From positions 1,426,001-1,490,000 of the forward strand of contig NZ_RCCA01000001.1 in the NCBI RefSeq assembly GCF_003663845.1: DNA of 64,000 nt. The letters run 5' to 3'. The translations under genes and the position numbers were made by a program. The notes under the pieces were generated by a model that saw nothing but the letters and a program-made list of their open reading frames with translations, searched no databases and was not told the DNA's origin. The DNA comes from Chryseobacterium sp. 7 (GTDB taxonomy: Bacteria; Bacteroidota; Bacteroidia; Flavobacteriales; Weeksellaceae). Of this stretch, positions 24,294 to 34,205 are shown in pieces. Position 1 is the first letter of the stretch. Each line of letters starts with the position of its first letter.

Positions 24294-26754
24294 AACGATC
24301 CTTTTTGCTTTCCTTTTCACACAGAATATCCTTTCCGCACAGTTTTCACAAAGGAATCTGTCTTCCGAGAACTGGCAGTTCAGAAATTCAAAAGACCAAA
24401 ACTGGCTTCCTGCGAAAGTTCCGGGAACGGTTCATCTGGATTTAATGGATAACAAGATCATTCCCGATCCTTACAAAGATGAAAATGAAAAGAAAGTACA
24501 ATGGATAGAAAATGAAGATTGGGATTATCAGACTGCATTTACGGTTTCTTCCGAAGAATTAAGAAATGATAATATTGATATTGTTTTTAATGGATTGGAT
24601 ACATTTTCGGAAATTTATCTCAATGGTAAACTATTGAGGAAAACCGACAATATGTTCCGGAAATGGGAAATTCCGGTGAAGCAATATCTGAGAGCAGGAC
24701 AAAATACAGTTAATATTAAGTTTAAGTCTGCTGTCAATACCGGAAAGGAATTAGCCAAAAAAGTTCCGTTCACCATGCCGGAATCACCAAGAAGTTTTGT
24801 GAGAAAAGCACAATATCAGTTTGGATGGGATTGGGGACCAAGACTGGTCACAGCAGGAGTGTGGAAAGATGTTCAGCTGGAATTCTGGAATAATGCCAAA
24901 ATTATTACCGTTAAAGACATTCAGAACAGATCTGATAAAGGGGTGAATGATTTACATTTTGATGTAGAAATTGATGTGCAAAATGCCGGAAATTATACTT
25001 TAGATCTGAATAAAACCCACCAAAAAGTATCTTTAAAAAAAGGAATAAATACAATATCAGTCCCTTATGCAACAGCCGGGATGAAGCTTTGGCAGCCTAA
25101 CGGACGTGGTGAAGCTAACCTCTATGATTTCGAAGTAAAACTTTCAAAAGATCAGAAAAAGATTGATGCTAAAAATATCAGAATAGGGTTGAGATCGGTT
25201 GAATTGGTTCAGGAAAAAGACGAAAAAGGAAAATCATTCTCCTTTAAAGTCAATGGACAGCCATTATACATTAAAGGAACCAACTGGATTCCGGGAGACA
25301 GTTTTTCACCAAGAATGACCAAAGAAAAATACCAGAAACTGATCAGGGACACGAAGGAGGCCAATATGAATATGATCCGTATCTGGGGTGGAGGAATCTA
25401 TGAAGACGATGAATTTTACAAAGCCTGTGATGAAAACGGAATCTTAGTCTGGCAGGATTTTATGTTTGCAGGAAGTTTTTATCCGGCAGATGAAGCCTTT
25501 TTAAATAATGTAAAAGAAGAAGTAAAAGATCAGGTCAGCAGACTTCAAAATCACCCGTCAATTGCCTTGTGGTGTGGAAATAATGAAATTGATGAAGCCA
25601 TTGTCAACTGGGGATATCAGAAACAGTTCAAATATTCAAAAAATGATTCATTACAGGTTTGGAAAGACTATAAAAAACTTTTCCATGATGTAATTCCCAA
25701 TGCATTGGCAGAAAACCTGAAATCTGATAAAAATATATACTGGCCAAGCTCTCCATCCATTGGTTGGGGGCATAAAGAAAGCCTTACAGAAGGAGATTCT
25801 CATTATTGGGGAGTCTGGTGGGGAGAACAGCCCTTTGAAATTTATAACGAAAAAGTAGGACGTTTCATGTCTGAATATGGTTTTCAGGGCACACCCACTC
25901 TTGAAACCACAAAATCCATGTTTTCAGGAACTCAGGATTTAAGCCTTCATAATCCAACCATTAAAGCTCACGAGAAACATGCCCGTGGCTGGGATATTAT
26001 TAATGAATACCTGAAACGGGATTATAAAATCCCGACCGATTTTGTACAATACCATTACGTTTCACAACTATTGCAGGCAAGAGGAATGCAGATTGCCATT
26101 GAAGCTCACCGCCGTGCAAAACCCTATAATATGGGAACGTTGTACTGGCAGCTCAACGATTGCTGGCCGGTGGTTTCCTGGTCTTCCATAGATTACCTCG
26201 GAAACTGGAAAGCCTTCCATTATCAGGCAAAAAGAAGCTTCGAATCTGTTTTGGTATCAGTAGCCGAGACTGATAAAAGTTATGACGTTTATCTGATCAG
26301 TGATTTATTGAAAGAATTTAAAGCAGACACAAAGTTTGAATTAATTGATTTTAAAGGGGAAACACTTTGGGAATCAAATCAATCAGATGTTATCAATGCG
26401 GATGTAAGTAAGAAAATTAGAAGCATCAGTAAATCAGAACTGGCTCAGTTTGATTTGTCCGGAGCTGTTTTAAAAATCAGTTCTCAAAAAGATTCAAAAT
26501 TTGAAAAACTGTTCTTTTTTAATAAGCCGAAAGATTTAAAGCTTTCAAAACCGGAAATTATAATCAAAAAAATATCACCCACTGAAATTGAAATATCAAC
26601 GGATATTCTGACGAAAGATGTTTACCTGATAGGAGATACTCATTTCAGTGATAATTTCTTTGATCTTTTACCAGGGACTTCGAAAAGAATCCTACTTTCA
26701 AAACCTTTGGATAAAATTGAAGTAATGAGTCTTTGGGAGGTAATGAAGAATTAA
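24286..26754 (+). CDS. Beta-mannosidase, GH2
   Basis: An 822-aa exported enzyme with a signal peptide (MNRTILFAFLFTQNILSAQ). The start is the ATG at 24286; a TTG directly before it would add one residue. GH2 architecture: jelly-roll sugar-binding domain (about 20-190), Ig-like domain, then the TIM barrel with TNWIPGDSFSPR, IRIWGGGIYEDDEFY and VWQDFMFAG. The acid/base is Glu434 in WCGNNEID, the nucleophile Glu530 in FMSEYGFQG. It releases beta-linked mannose from N-glycan cores or mannan. With the GH20 hexosaminidase and glycosylasparaginase nearby it suggests use of host glycoprotein glycans. Confidence 0.93.
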   Translation: MNRTILFAFLFTQNILSAQFSQRNLSSENWQFRNSKDQNWLPAKVPGTVHLDLMDNKIIPDPYKDENEKKVQWIENEDWDYQTAFTVSSEELRNDNIDIVFNGLDTFSEIYLNGKLLRKTDNMFRKWEIPVKQYLRAGQNTVNIKFKSAVNTGKELAKKVPFTMPESPRSFVRKAQYQFGWDWGPRLVTAGVWKDVQLEFWNNAKIITVKDIQNRSDKGVNDLHFDVEIDVQNAGNYTLDLNKTHQKVSLKKGINTISVPYATAGMKLWQPNGRGEANLYDFEVKLSKDQKKIDAKNIRIGLRSVELVQEKDEKGKSFSFKVNGQPLYIKGTNWIPGDSFSPRMTKEKYQKLIRDTKEANMNMIRIWGGGIYEDDEFYKACDENGILVWQDFMFAGSFYPADEAFLNNVKEEVKDQVSRLQNHPSIALWCGNNEIDEAIVNWGYQKQFKYSKNDSLQVWKDYKKLFHDVIPNALAENLKSDKNIYWPSSPSIGWGHKESLTEGDSHYWGVWWGEQPFEIYNEKVGRFMSEYGFQGTPTLETTKSMFSGTQDLSLHNPTIKAHEKHARGWDIINEYLKRDYKIPTDFVQYHYVSQLLQARGMQIAIEAHRRAKPYNMGTLYWQLNDCWPVVSWSSIDYLGNWKAFHYQAKRSFESVLVSVAETDKSYDVYLISDLLKEFKADTKFELIDFKGETLWESNQSDVINADVSKKIRSISKSELAQFDLSGAVLKISSQKDSKFEKLFFFNKPKDLKLSKPEIIIKKISPTEIEISTDILTKDVYLIGDTHFSDNFFDLLPGTSKRILLSKPLDKIEVMSLWEVMKN

Positions 26755-26886
26755 AATATAAAAGTTCTCAAAACCTATAAGGTTTAAATATCTTATCCCG
26801 CATTAGAAATTCTACTGAAAAAATATAAATTTTACCCTTCCAACTCAAAAATCAGCCGTAAATTTGTACCCTATTTCTTTATAATT

Positions 26887-27795
26887 ATGGTAAATTTTGT
26901 TCTGATTGCAGTGTGTATCATTGCAGGAATGATATTCAAAGCAACAAAATCTATCCACCCCGATGCCCACAAAGGTATCAACACCTGGATTCTTTATCTT
27001 GCTCTTCCGGCAGTTTCTTTTAAATATCTGCCTAAAGTAAAATGGACAACAGAAATGCTGTTCCCGATTGCAGCCACATTTTTAATTTCTGTGTTCTGCT
27101 TTTTCTTTATGATGCTGTACAGTAAGAGCAAAGGATATTCAAGACGTTCCAGAAGTACTTTAGAACTGGCAAGCGGCTATAGCAATACATCATTCATAGG
27201 ATTTCCTTTAATCAGTGCTTTTTATGGCGAAGGATTGTTGAGTATTGCCATTATCTGTGATCAGACTATGTTTTTTTCCCTTTCCACACTCGGAATTATT
27301 GCTGCAGTGAAAGGAGGAAGCAGATCAGGAAAAGTAAGTGCACTATTCATTTTAAAAAGACTTATTACGTTTCCTCCGTTAATAGGATGTATTTCCGCTT
27401 TGGTATTGTCGCAGTTCATTGATTTTACCGTGGCAGAACCGTTTTTTGATAAATTAGCTGCAACAGTAAGTCCGTTAGCTTTGTTTTCCGTGGGATTACA
27501 GCTGAAATTCAACGGATGGAAAAAACTGATACCACAAATGTCGATGTCTATGCTTTATAAACTGATTCTGGCGCCGGCAATTGTTTTGGGAATGGCTTTG
27601 TTATTCGGAATAAAAGGAGATGTGGCAAAAATTACAGTCTTTGAAGCAGCAATGCCTACACTCGTTACCTCAAGTATCATCGCAGAACAATTTAGACTAA
27701 ATACAAAACTGACCAATCTGATCATCGGAGTCAGTATTATTGTCGGATTTTTTACCTCCGCATTTTGGTACGAGATGACTCAAATCTTTTTTTAA
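26887..27795 (+). CDS. AEC-family transporter (auxin efflux carrier-like)
   Basis: A 302-aa membrane protein with about ten hydrophobic segments and a short central loop (SGKVSALFILKR). Typical elements: KGINTWILYLALPAVSFKYL at the start and the SGYSNTSFIGFPLISAFYG stretch in the fourth helix. The family transports small carboxylates, amino acids or auxin in plants; the substrate here is unknown. A full -7 box (TAAATTTG, 26859-26866) lies 20 bases before the ATG, so the leader would be very short. Flanked by non-coding gaps on both sides. Confidence 0.85.
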   Translation: MVNFVLIAVCIIAGMIFKATKSIHPDAHKGINTWILYLALPAVSFKYLPKVKWTTEMLFPIAATFLISVFCFFFMMLYSKSKGYSRRSRSTLELASGYSNTSFIGFPLISAFYGEGLLSIAIICDQTMFFSLSTLGIIAAVKGGSRSGKVSALFILKRLITFPPLIGCISALVLSQFIDFTVAEPFFDKLAATVSPLALFSVGLQLKFNGWKKLIPQMSMSMLYKLILAPAIVLGMALLFGIKGDVAKITVFEAAMPTLVTSSIIAEQFRLNTKLTNLIIGVSIIVGFFTSAFWYEMTQIFF

Positions 27796-27920
27796 CCACA
27801 AAAGCTTAAGGTTAAATACTGATTGTGTAAAGTTTACATAATGAAAATCTTCATATTTTTGAACTTATATGTACTTTTATACATAAAGATTGGCACTAAA
27901 AGAGTTAGATCTTTTGTGGT
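27795..27920. repeat. Inverted-repeat unit between the AEC and priA genes
   Basis: Perfect 10-bp arms ACCACAAAAG (27795-27804) and CTTTTGTGGT (27911-27920) enclose 106 non-coding bases. Inside lies a palindrome TGTAAA-G-TTTACA (27826-27838), which could be a regulator site. A GGCCTTTAGCCCC variant of another palindrome family follows at 27928-27940. Confidence 0.5.
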
Positions 27921-28021
27921 AGAACAGGCCTTTAGCCCCAAGTTTTAAATGTCACGAAAGAATTTCTGCAAAGTTGCAGTTCTCTCAGGAAAATTCTAAT
28001 TTTACACTTTAAATATTTCCC

Positions 28022-30469
28022 TTGCAGTACGCTCAAATTGTATTACCCCTGAACCTCAAAGGATCTTTTACCTATAAAGTTCCCGAAGAAATGATGTCTG
28101 AAATCCAGCCCGGAATGCGTGTGCTGGTACCATTTGGCGGAAAGAAAATCTATACAGGAATTGTATTTGAGCTTCATGATAACGCACCGGAAAACTTTGT
28201 GGTAAAAGAAGTCATCAGCATGCTGGATGATCAGCCGATTATGCCTGAAGAACAGATTAATTTCTGGAACTGGCTGTCGGAATATTATATGTGCAGCCTT
28301 GGGGAAATTTACAGGTTTTCGTTTCCTTCTTCATTAAAACTGGAAAGTGAAACTTATTTAAAATTAAAACCGGGTGCCGTTGTTGATTTTGAAAATCTGG
28401 ATGTCAACGAAATGTACCTTATTCAGGCATTGGAAGTACGCCAGCTGATCAATCTTACAGACATTGAAGCTTTTATTCCTAAAAAGGATATTATTAAGAC
28501 TATCAATTCATTAATTGATCTTCAGTACATTGAGATTGATGAAAAAATTGCTGAGAAATATAAAGCAAAAGAAGTAGCTTATGTAAGAATCAATGATGAG
28601 GTTTTGGCCAATCAGAATCTTACGGACATACTTTTAAAATTGAACAGAGCTCAAAAGCAAAAGGATTTGTTTCTTCTTATCTTAGAAAAGCAGACAGAAA
28701 ACCCTGATATTCCTATTAAAAAATCTGAACTTTTTGAAGACGGTTATTTCGGTAGTTCCCACTTAAAACCTTTGGCAGACAAAGGTCTTGTAGAGGAATA
28801 CTACATGCAGAAGGACAGAATTGAAAGCTATGACGGAGAAATTGAGGAGCTTGAAGAGCTTTCTGAGCAGCAGAAAACAGCAAAAACTGAAATTGATGAA
28901 GCCTTTGAAGAAGGAAAGAATGTTCTGCTTCACGGGGTCACTTCATCAGGAAAAACCCATATTTATTTAGAGAAAATTGATGAATATATCAAAGAAGGGA
29001 AAAATGTTCTCTTTTTACTTCCTGAAATTTCTCTGACGAAACAAATTACTCAAAGATTAGAAAAAAAATACGGCAGACAGCTTGGTTTTTATCATCAGAA
29101 ACTGACAGATTTTGAAAGAGTAGAAGTATGGCGAAGAATCAGGCAGAATGATATCCGTATTTTGATTGGAACCCGTAATGCTTTGTTTTTGCCTTATCAG
29201 AATCTGGGACTTATTGTGGTAGATGAAGAGCATGATTCAGCATACAGGCCAAGAGAAGTTTCTCCCTATTTTAATGCTAAAGATGCATCATTGGTGCTGG
29301 GTGGATTTTACAATGCAGGAGTGATTTTAGGTTCTGCAACGCCTTCCGTTGAAAGCTATTACAGAGCCCGAAAAGATAAAATGAAATATGTTTTCCTGAA
29401 TGAAAGATTCGGGAATGTTAATCTGCCGGAATATGAACTGATTAATTTCAAAGAAGCCCAGGAATCTAAAAAGGTTTCCGGTAATTTTTCTTTGAAATTG
29501 ATTGATGAAATTAAGAAAACGGTGGATGAAAAAAATCAGGCGATCGTTCTGCACAATCGTCGTGGTTATTCCAATGTCATAGAATGTGAGAGCTGTGGTT
29601 ATGTGAATTATTGCTCCAATTGTGATGTCGTGATGACGTATCACAAGGCTGCTAATGAAATGAAATGTCATTATTGCGGACAAAGAGCTTCCAAACCGAG
29701 AACCTGCCCGAAATGTAATTCCGAAAAGCTGAATGAAAGAGGAGTTGGAGTAGAGCAGATTCACGAGGAAGTTTCCAAGCTGTTCCCTGAAAATGAGGTG
29801 GACAGAATGGATGTAGACTCTATGCGTAAGAAATTTGCCTACGAAAAGCTGTATGAAAAGATTGAAGACGGAGAAACAGACATTATCGTAGGAACACAGA
29901 TGATTTCCAAAGGACTTGATTTTGACCATATCGAACTGGTAACCATTCCTAAAGCAGATTCCTTATTATATGTACAGGATTTCAGAGCGGAAGAAAGAGC
30001 TTATCAACTGATCACGCAGGTTTCAGGTAGAGCGGGAAGAGTTTCCGGGAAAGGGAGAATCCTGATTCAGACCTATAATCCTGAACATTCTGTATTTCAG
30101 CTGATTAAAATGAATAATCCTGCCAAGATTTATAAATATATTCTTACAGAGCGTCAGAAATTTCATTATCCGCCCTTTACCAAGCTGATTATGATTGAAA
30201 TGAAGCACAGAAAGGAAGATAAAGTAGACCGTGCTTCTCAGTTTCTGGGCTCCATTCTTAGAAAATATCTTCCGGAAGATTGTGTTTTAGGGCCGGAAAG
30301 AGCTCAGATTGCAAGGCTGAATAATTTGTACCAATTCCAGATTATGCTGAAGCTTCCCCGCGGTAAAAACTATGAGAAATTCAAAAATAGGGTTTTGATA
30401 AGTTTGAAAGAATTTGATGAAATCACTGCTTATCAAAGCATTAAAAAAGATGTTTTTGTGGATTTTTAA
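28022..30469 (+). CDS. priA: Primosomal protein N' (replication restart helicase)
   Basis: An 815-aa PriA. The N-terminal 3'-DNA-binding domain starts YAQIVLPLNLKGSFTYKVP, which requires the TTG at 28022 as start; an in-frame stop lies four codons upstream and no ATG is available before residue 24. Helicase motifs: Walker A with Lys311 (HGVTSSGKTH), DEEH at 401-404, and SGRAGR of motif VI. The zinc region has eight Cys (CESCGY, CSNCD, CHYCG, CPKCN). PriA reloads the replisome at stalled forks. The gene is monocistronic in appearance. Confidence 0.96.
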   Translation: MQYAQIVLPLNLKGSFTYKVPEEMMSEIQPGMRVLVPFGGKKIYTGIVFELHDNAPENFVVKEVISMLDDQPIMPEEQINFWNWLSEYYMCSLGEIYRFSFPSSLKLESETYLKLKPGAVVDFENLDVNEMYLIQALEVRQLINLTDIEAFIPKKDIIKTINSLIDLQYIEIDEKIAEKYKAKEVAYVRINDEVLANQNLTDILLKLNRAQKQKDLFLLILEKQTENPDIPIKKSELFEDGYFGSSHLKPLADKGLVEEYYMQKDRIESYDGEIEELEELSEQQKTAKTEIDEAFEEGKNVLLHGVTSSGKTHIYLEKIDEYIKEGKNVLFLLPEISLTKQITQRLEKKYGRQLGFYHQKLTDFERVEVWRRIRQNDIRILIGTRNALFLPYQNLGLIVVDEEHDSAYRPREVSPYFNAKDASLVLGGFYNAGVILGSATPSVESYYRARKDKMKYVFLNERFGNVNLPEYELINFKEAQESKKVSGNFSLKLIDEIKKTVDEKNQAIVLHNRRGYSNVIECESCGYVNYCSNCDVVMTYHKAANEMKCHYCGQRASKPRTCPKCNSEKLNERGVGVEQIHEEVSKLFPENEVDRMDVDSMRKKFAYEKLYEKIEDGETDIIVGTQMISKGLDFDHIELVTIPKADSLLYVQDFRAEERAYQLITQVSGRAGRVSGKGRILIQTYNPEHSVFQLIKMNNPAKIYKYILTERQKFHYPPFTKLIMIEMKHRKEDKVDRASQFLGSILRKYLPEDCVLGPERAQIARLNNLYQFQIMLKLPRGKNYEKFKNRVLISLKEFDEITAYQSIKKDVFVDF

Positions 30470-30534
30470 CAATTTTTAACAAACTTTACACTCTTTTATA
30501 AGACGCTGGTAGCTCGTTGTATAACAATAATTTC

Positions 30535-30542
30535 TACTTTTG
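30535..30542 (+). promoter_or_regulatory. Putative -7 box for dacB
   Basis: TACTTTTG matches TAnnTTTG exactly and lies 88 bases before the dacB ATG. I see no well-spaced -33 partner. Confidence 0.35.
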
Positions 30543-30630
30543 GACGTTGATTAAGTGTCTGACTTTTTAATTAAATGATTTAACCTCTCATTTTTTATAG
30601 AGTCAAAGCTATAGAACTAAAAGAAGATAG

Positions 30631-32100
30631 ATGGTAAATTTCAGAAAATATTTTTCAAGTGCGGCGGTGTTGGCTTCTGGTTTTTTCCTGGCTCAATCTA
30701 CCGTTTCTACCGTTCTTTATTCTCAGAATTATGACAGTCAGAAAAGCAGCTTAAACCTGCCTTCACCCGTTAGTACGATGGTGGAGAAAACTGTGCTGTC
30801 AGCAAAAGAACTGGTAGACATTAACGTAAACACAATGATGGCGGATCCTGTGCTGAAAAACGCAAGCTGGGGATTCGTAGTGTACGATCCGAAAACGAAG
30901 AAAGTAATCTCTTCGTACAATGAAAACACTCCTTTAGTACCTGCTTCTACTACAAAGCTCCTTACAACGGAAACAGCTTTAAACCTTTTAGGTGAGAACT
31001 ACCGTTGGATGACGCAGCTTGAGTATTCAGGAACGATAGATGAAAATGGAGTTTTAAATGGAAATCTTTATGTAATAGGAAGCGGTGACCCGTCTTTGGG
31101 AACCAATAAAGCTGGTGCTGCATCTTACAGAGATATTATTTCAGATTTCGTAGGCGGAGTTTCAAGAGAGGGAATCAAAAAGGTAAATGGTGATATTATC
31201 ATTCAGACAGCGCTTTTCAAAGGCAATATTTCAGTGCTTCCGGAAAATGTTGTATGGTTGGAAAATAATAATTATTATCTGCCTGCAGGAAGTACCCGAG
31301 ATATTAACCCGGCCAACGAAAAGCTGATTGTTAAAAAAGGAAGCTTCTCTACAGACAAGAAGTTTTTCTATGTTTCTCCTTATAATCATCAGATGGTATA
31401 TGCTGATAAATATGAAGGAAACGGAGTTTTAACGACCAAAATTCCTGATGCTCCAGCATTTCTCGCTAACTCTTTCAGAACCACATTGGTGAAAAGCGGA
31501 ATTCCTGTTACCGGAAAAGTAACTCCGAAAATGACAGATTCAGCTCCGGAAGGAAGAAAAATGCTTTCGGCATATAAATCTCCAACTTTAGGTGATATTA
31601 TTTATTATACCAATCAGCACAGTGATAACTCATTAGCCGAAGCTTTATTAAAAACTGCGGGTTATCAGAAAATGGGTGATCAGACTTCAGAATCTGGAAG
31701 AATTGTGGTGACAAACCACTTAAGAGAGGCAGGTTTTGATATGAATGGTCTTAATTATATGGATGGAAGCGGACTTTCAAGAAGCAATAATGTAACTCCT
31801 ATATCCCAGGCGAAATTTCTTACCTCGCTGATGGATCAGAAGTATTACAGATCTTATCTTACTTCGCTGCCGGTTGGAGGACAATCCGGAACTTTAAAAA
31901 GAATGTTCATTGGAGAAGGTAACGGACAGGTTTTTGCAAAAACCGGAACTTTAAACAAAGTAAAAACATTAGCAGGTTATCTGAAAACAAATTCCGGGAA
32001 AACATTAGTGTTCTCCTTAATGGTGAACAACTATGCCGGATCGGTAGACATGGTGAAAAAGAGAATGGAAAAAATTCTTGAACCGGCACTGGATCTTTAA
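30631..32100 (+). CDS. dacB: D-alanyl-D-alanine carboxypeptidase/endopeptidase (PBP4 type)
   Basis: A 489-aa exported penicillin-binding protein with a signal peptide (about 1-22). All three active-site motifs are present: SxxK with Ser106-Lys109 (PASTTK), SxN with Ser331-Asn333 (HSDNSLAE) and KTG at 437-439 (FAKTGTL). The large insert between the first two motifs is typical of class C low-molecular-mass PBPs. It trims D-Ala from peptidoglycan stem peptides and may cut cross-links in the periplasm. A terminator follows. Confidence 0.94.
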   Translation: MVNFRKYFSSAAVLASGFFLAQSTVSTVLYSQNYDSQKSSLNLPSPVSTMVEKTVLSAKELVDINVNTMMADPVLKNASWGFVVYDPKTKKVISSYNENTPLVPASTTKLLTTETALNLLGENYRWMTQLEYSGTIDENGVLNGNLYVIGSGDPSLGTNKAGAASYRDIISDFVGGVSREGIKKVNGDIIIQTALFKGNISVLPENVVWLENNNYYLPAGSTRDINPANEKLIVKKGSFSTDKKFFYVSPYNHQMVYADKYEGNGVLTTKIPDAPAFLANSFRTTLVKSGIPVTGKVTPKMTDSAPEGRKMLSAYKSPTLGDIIYYTNQHSDNSLAEALLKTAGYQKMGDQTSESGRIVVTNHLREAGFDMNGLNYMDGSGLSRSNNVTPISQAKFLTSLMDQKYYRSYLTSLPVGGQSGTLKRMFIGEGNGQVFAKTGTLNKVKTLAGYLKTNSGKTLVFSLMVNNYAGSVDMVKKRMEKILEPALDL

Positions 32101-32128
32101 AAATATTTTATTTTATATATTATAACAG

Positions 32129-32159
32129 CCTTTTAATCATTGATTAAAAGGTTTTTTTT
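32129..32159 (+). terminator. Terminator of dacB
   Basis: Perfect stem CCTTTTAATCA / TGATTAAAAGG with a one-base loop, followed by eight T. Confidence 0.85.
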
Positions 32160-32183
32160 ATATTTGATTAAATTTTTCTAAAC

Positions 32184-34115
32184 ATGACAAAATTGTACCT
32201 GTTGGTGTTGGGTTTTGTATTATTTCAGCCATTTTATGGCCAGAAGTATGAGCAAAATACCGATATGAAAGGATTGATCGAGAAAGAGAAAAAATCCTTT
32301 ACCCAGAAAATGAATATTGGGAATACGAATCCCAATACATTAAATTATGACTTGCAGTATCAAAGGATGGACGTGAGCCTGGATCCTGCGGTATATAATA
32401 TCTCCGGATCGGTAACTTCGCATTTTAAGCCTAACCAAAGTATGGGAAGTATTTATTTTGATCTTTCCAATTCTTTGACCGTTTCTCAGGTGAAATATCA
32501 CGGTACTAATATTACCAGCTTTCAACAGCTTCCATCAAAAGAGCTGAAGATTGATTTCCCGGCTTCTATTCCTGCCAATACATTAGATTCTCTTACGATT
32601 TATTATGCAGGAGCACCAACTACCGAAAACGATGCATTCAGAACATCACTTCAGGGCGGAACTCCGGTTCTTTCTACTTTGAATGAGCCTTATGGAGCAC
32701 AGGACTGGTTCCCTACAAAACAAAGTTTGAATGATAAAATTGAAAGATTTGATTTTAAAATTACAACTCCATCCAATTACAGCGTAGCAGCAAACGGAAA
32801 GTTGATGTCTGAAACTTTTCCAACAGGATCTACAAAGCTTACTTTTTGGAGAACTATGTATCCTACAGCAGCATATTTGATTGCTTTGTCTATCACTAAC
32901 TTTGTGAAACTTACTGATACAATGGGCAATCCTCCGTTTCCTTTTATCAACTATATCTACCCTTCTACCAATTCAAATGCAACCAGTGTATCGAATATTA
33001 ACTGGACAAAGCAGGTGATGGATACTTTTGAAACCTATTTTGGCTCTTACCCTTTCCGTAATGAAAAATACGGCCATATGGAATTTATGTATGGAGGAGG
33101 GATGGAGCATCAGACCATGTCCTCAATGGGAGCGTGGAGCAAACAGCTTATTGCTCATGAGCTTACTCACCAGTGGTTTGGAGATAAAGTGACCTGCGGT
33201 GCATGGAACGATATCTGGCTGAATGAAGGCTTTGCTACTTTTGGAGAGCATGTTGCCAATGAAAAACTATTGATGCCCAATACAGATTTTCTAAACTATT
33301 TACAGGGGCAGTCCAGCTTTATTACGGGAAGTGCAGGTGGTAGCGTTTATGTACCTGCCAGTGGGCTTAACAGTATCGGCAGAATATTTGACAGCAGACT
33401 TACCTATGCTAAAGGTGGCTATGTACTAAGAATGCTGAAGTGGATTTTAGGCGATGCCGCTTTTTATCAGGCACTTAAAGATTATCATGCAAGACCAAAT
33501 CTGGCTTACAGCTATGTACGTACTTCAGATTTTAATGCTTCTTTGCTTCAGTCTACCGGAACAGATTTTACAGAATTTTTCAATGACTGGATCTATGGAG
33601 AAGGTTATCCTACTTACAATATAAAATGGATGCAAAGTGGTAATCAGGCCGTATTCAAAGTTTCTCAGACGCAGAGTAGCCCTACAGTAAGCTTTTTTGA
33701 AATGCCTTTGCCTATAAAAGTAACCGGAACAGGTGGTCAGACCGCTTATCTGGTTCTTAACAATACTTCCAATAACCAATATTTTCTTCAATCGGTAACT
33801 TTTCCTATTGCAAGTGTTCAGTTTAATTATGAATACCAGATTATTGAGAAAAACTCTACAGTTGCTCAGGATAATACGTTAAGTGTTTCTTCCGTTGAAA
33901 AAGAAAGCTTTGGGTTATACCCAAATCCAGCCAAAAATGAAATTAATCTGAAAGGTCTTAACAGAGCAGCAGATTATACTATTCATGCTATAGATGGTAA
34001 ACTGGTAGGAAAAGGGACTTATCAGCCGGGTAAGGCAATTGGGATTTCAGAATTGGTTCTGGGGGCATACTTTATTACCATTAATGAAAAGAATATTAAA
34101 TTTATCAAGCATTAA
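32184..34115 (+). CDS. M1-family metallopeptidase with T9SS sorting domain
   Basis: A 643-aa secreted peptidase with a signal peptide (1-19, ending FYGQ). The N-terminal beta domain (about 45-220) is followed by the gluzincin catalytic domain: exopeptidase motif YGGGMEHQ, zinc site HELTH (His325, Glu326, His329) and third ligand Glu348 in NEGFATF. A type A T9SS sorting domain occupies about 570-643 (FGLYPNPAKNEINLKG). It probably removes N-terminal residues from peptides outside the cell, feeding amino acid uptake. It is shorter than classical PepN and resembles other flavobacterial M1 enzymes. Confidence 0.92.
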   Translation: MTKLYLLVLGFVLFQPFYGQKYEQNTDMKGLIEKEKKSFTQKMNIGNTNPNTLNYDLQYQRMDVSLDPAVYNISGSVTSHFKPNQSMGSIYFDLSNSLTVSQVKYHGTNITSFQQLPSKELKIDFPASIPANTLDSLTIYYAGAPTTENDAFRTSLQGGTPVLSTLNEPYGAQDWFPTKQSLNDKIERFDFKITTPSNYSVAANGKLMSETFPTGSTKLTFWRTMYPTAAYLIALSITNFVKLTDTMGNPPFPFINYIYPSTNSNATSVSNINWTKQVMDTFETYFGSYPFRNEKYGHMEFMYGGGMEHQTMSSMGAWSKQLIAHELTHQWFGDKVTCGAWNDIWLNEGFATFGEHVANEKLLMPNTDFLNYLQGQSSFITGSAGGSVYVPASGLNSIGRIFDSRLTYAKGGYVLRMLKWILGDAAFYQALKDYHARPNLAYSYVRTSDFNASLLQSTGTDFTEFFNDWIYGEGYPTYNIKWMQSGNQAVFKVSQTQSSPTVSFFEMPLPIKVTGTGGQTAYLVLNNTSNNQYFLQSVTFPIASVQFNYEYQIIEKNSTVAQDNTLSVSSVEKESFGLYPNPAKNEINLKGLNRAADYTIHAIDGKLVGKGTYQPGKAIGISELVLGAYFITINEKNIKFIKH

Positions 34116-34172
34116 AATGACAGAAAGTAAACGATAATTTTTTACTTTTTCAAAAGTCAATTGTACTATAAA

Positions 34173-34205
34173 CAAAGAAGCTTTCATATTTGAAAGCTTC
34201 TTTGT
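34173..34205. terminator. Bidirectional terminator overlapping the cupin gene stop
   Basis: Stem CAAAGAAGCTTTCA / TTGAAAGCTTCTTTG-type arms with a TAT loop. The stop codon of the leftward cupin gene (34184-34186) lies inside the hairpin. Confidence 0.75.

Noticed and set aside
29327-29929. 200-aa reading frame on the minus strand inside priA
   Set aside because: It is fully contained in the conserved helicase domain and shows no known domain or own promoter; it is a shadow frame.
30470-30630. tRNA or small RNA gene before dacB (GCTGGTAGCTCG stretch)
   Set aside because: No cloverleaf can be formed and no CCA/T-loop sequence is present.
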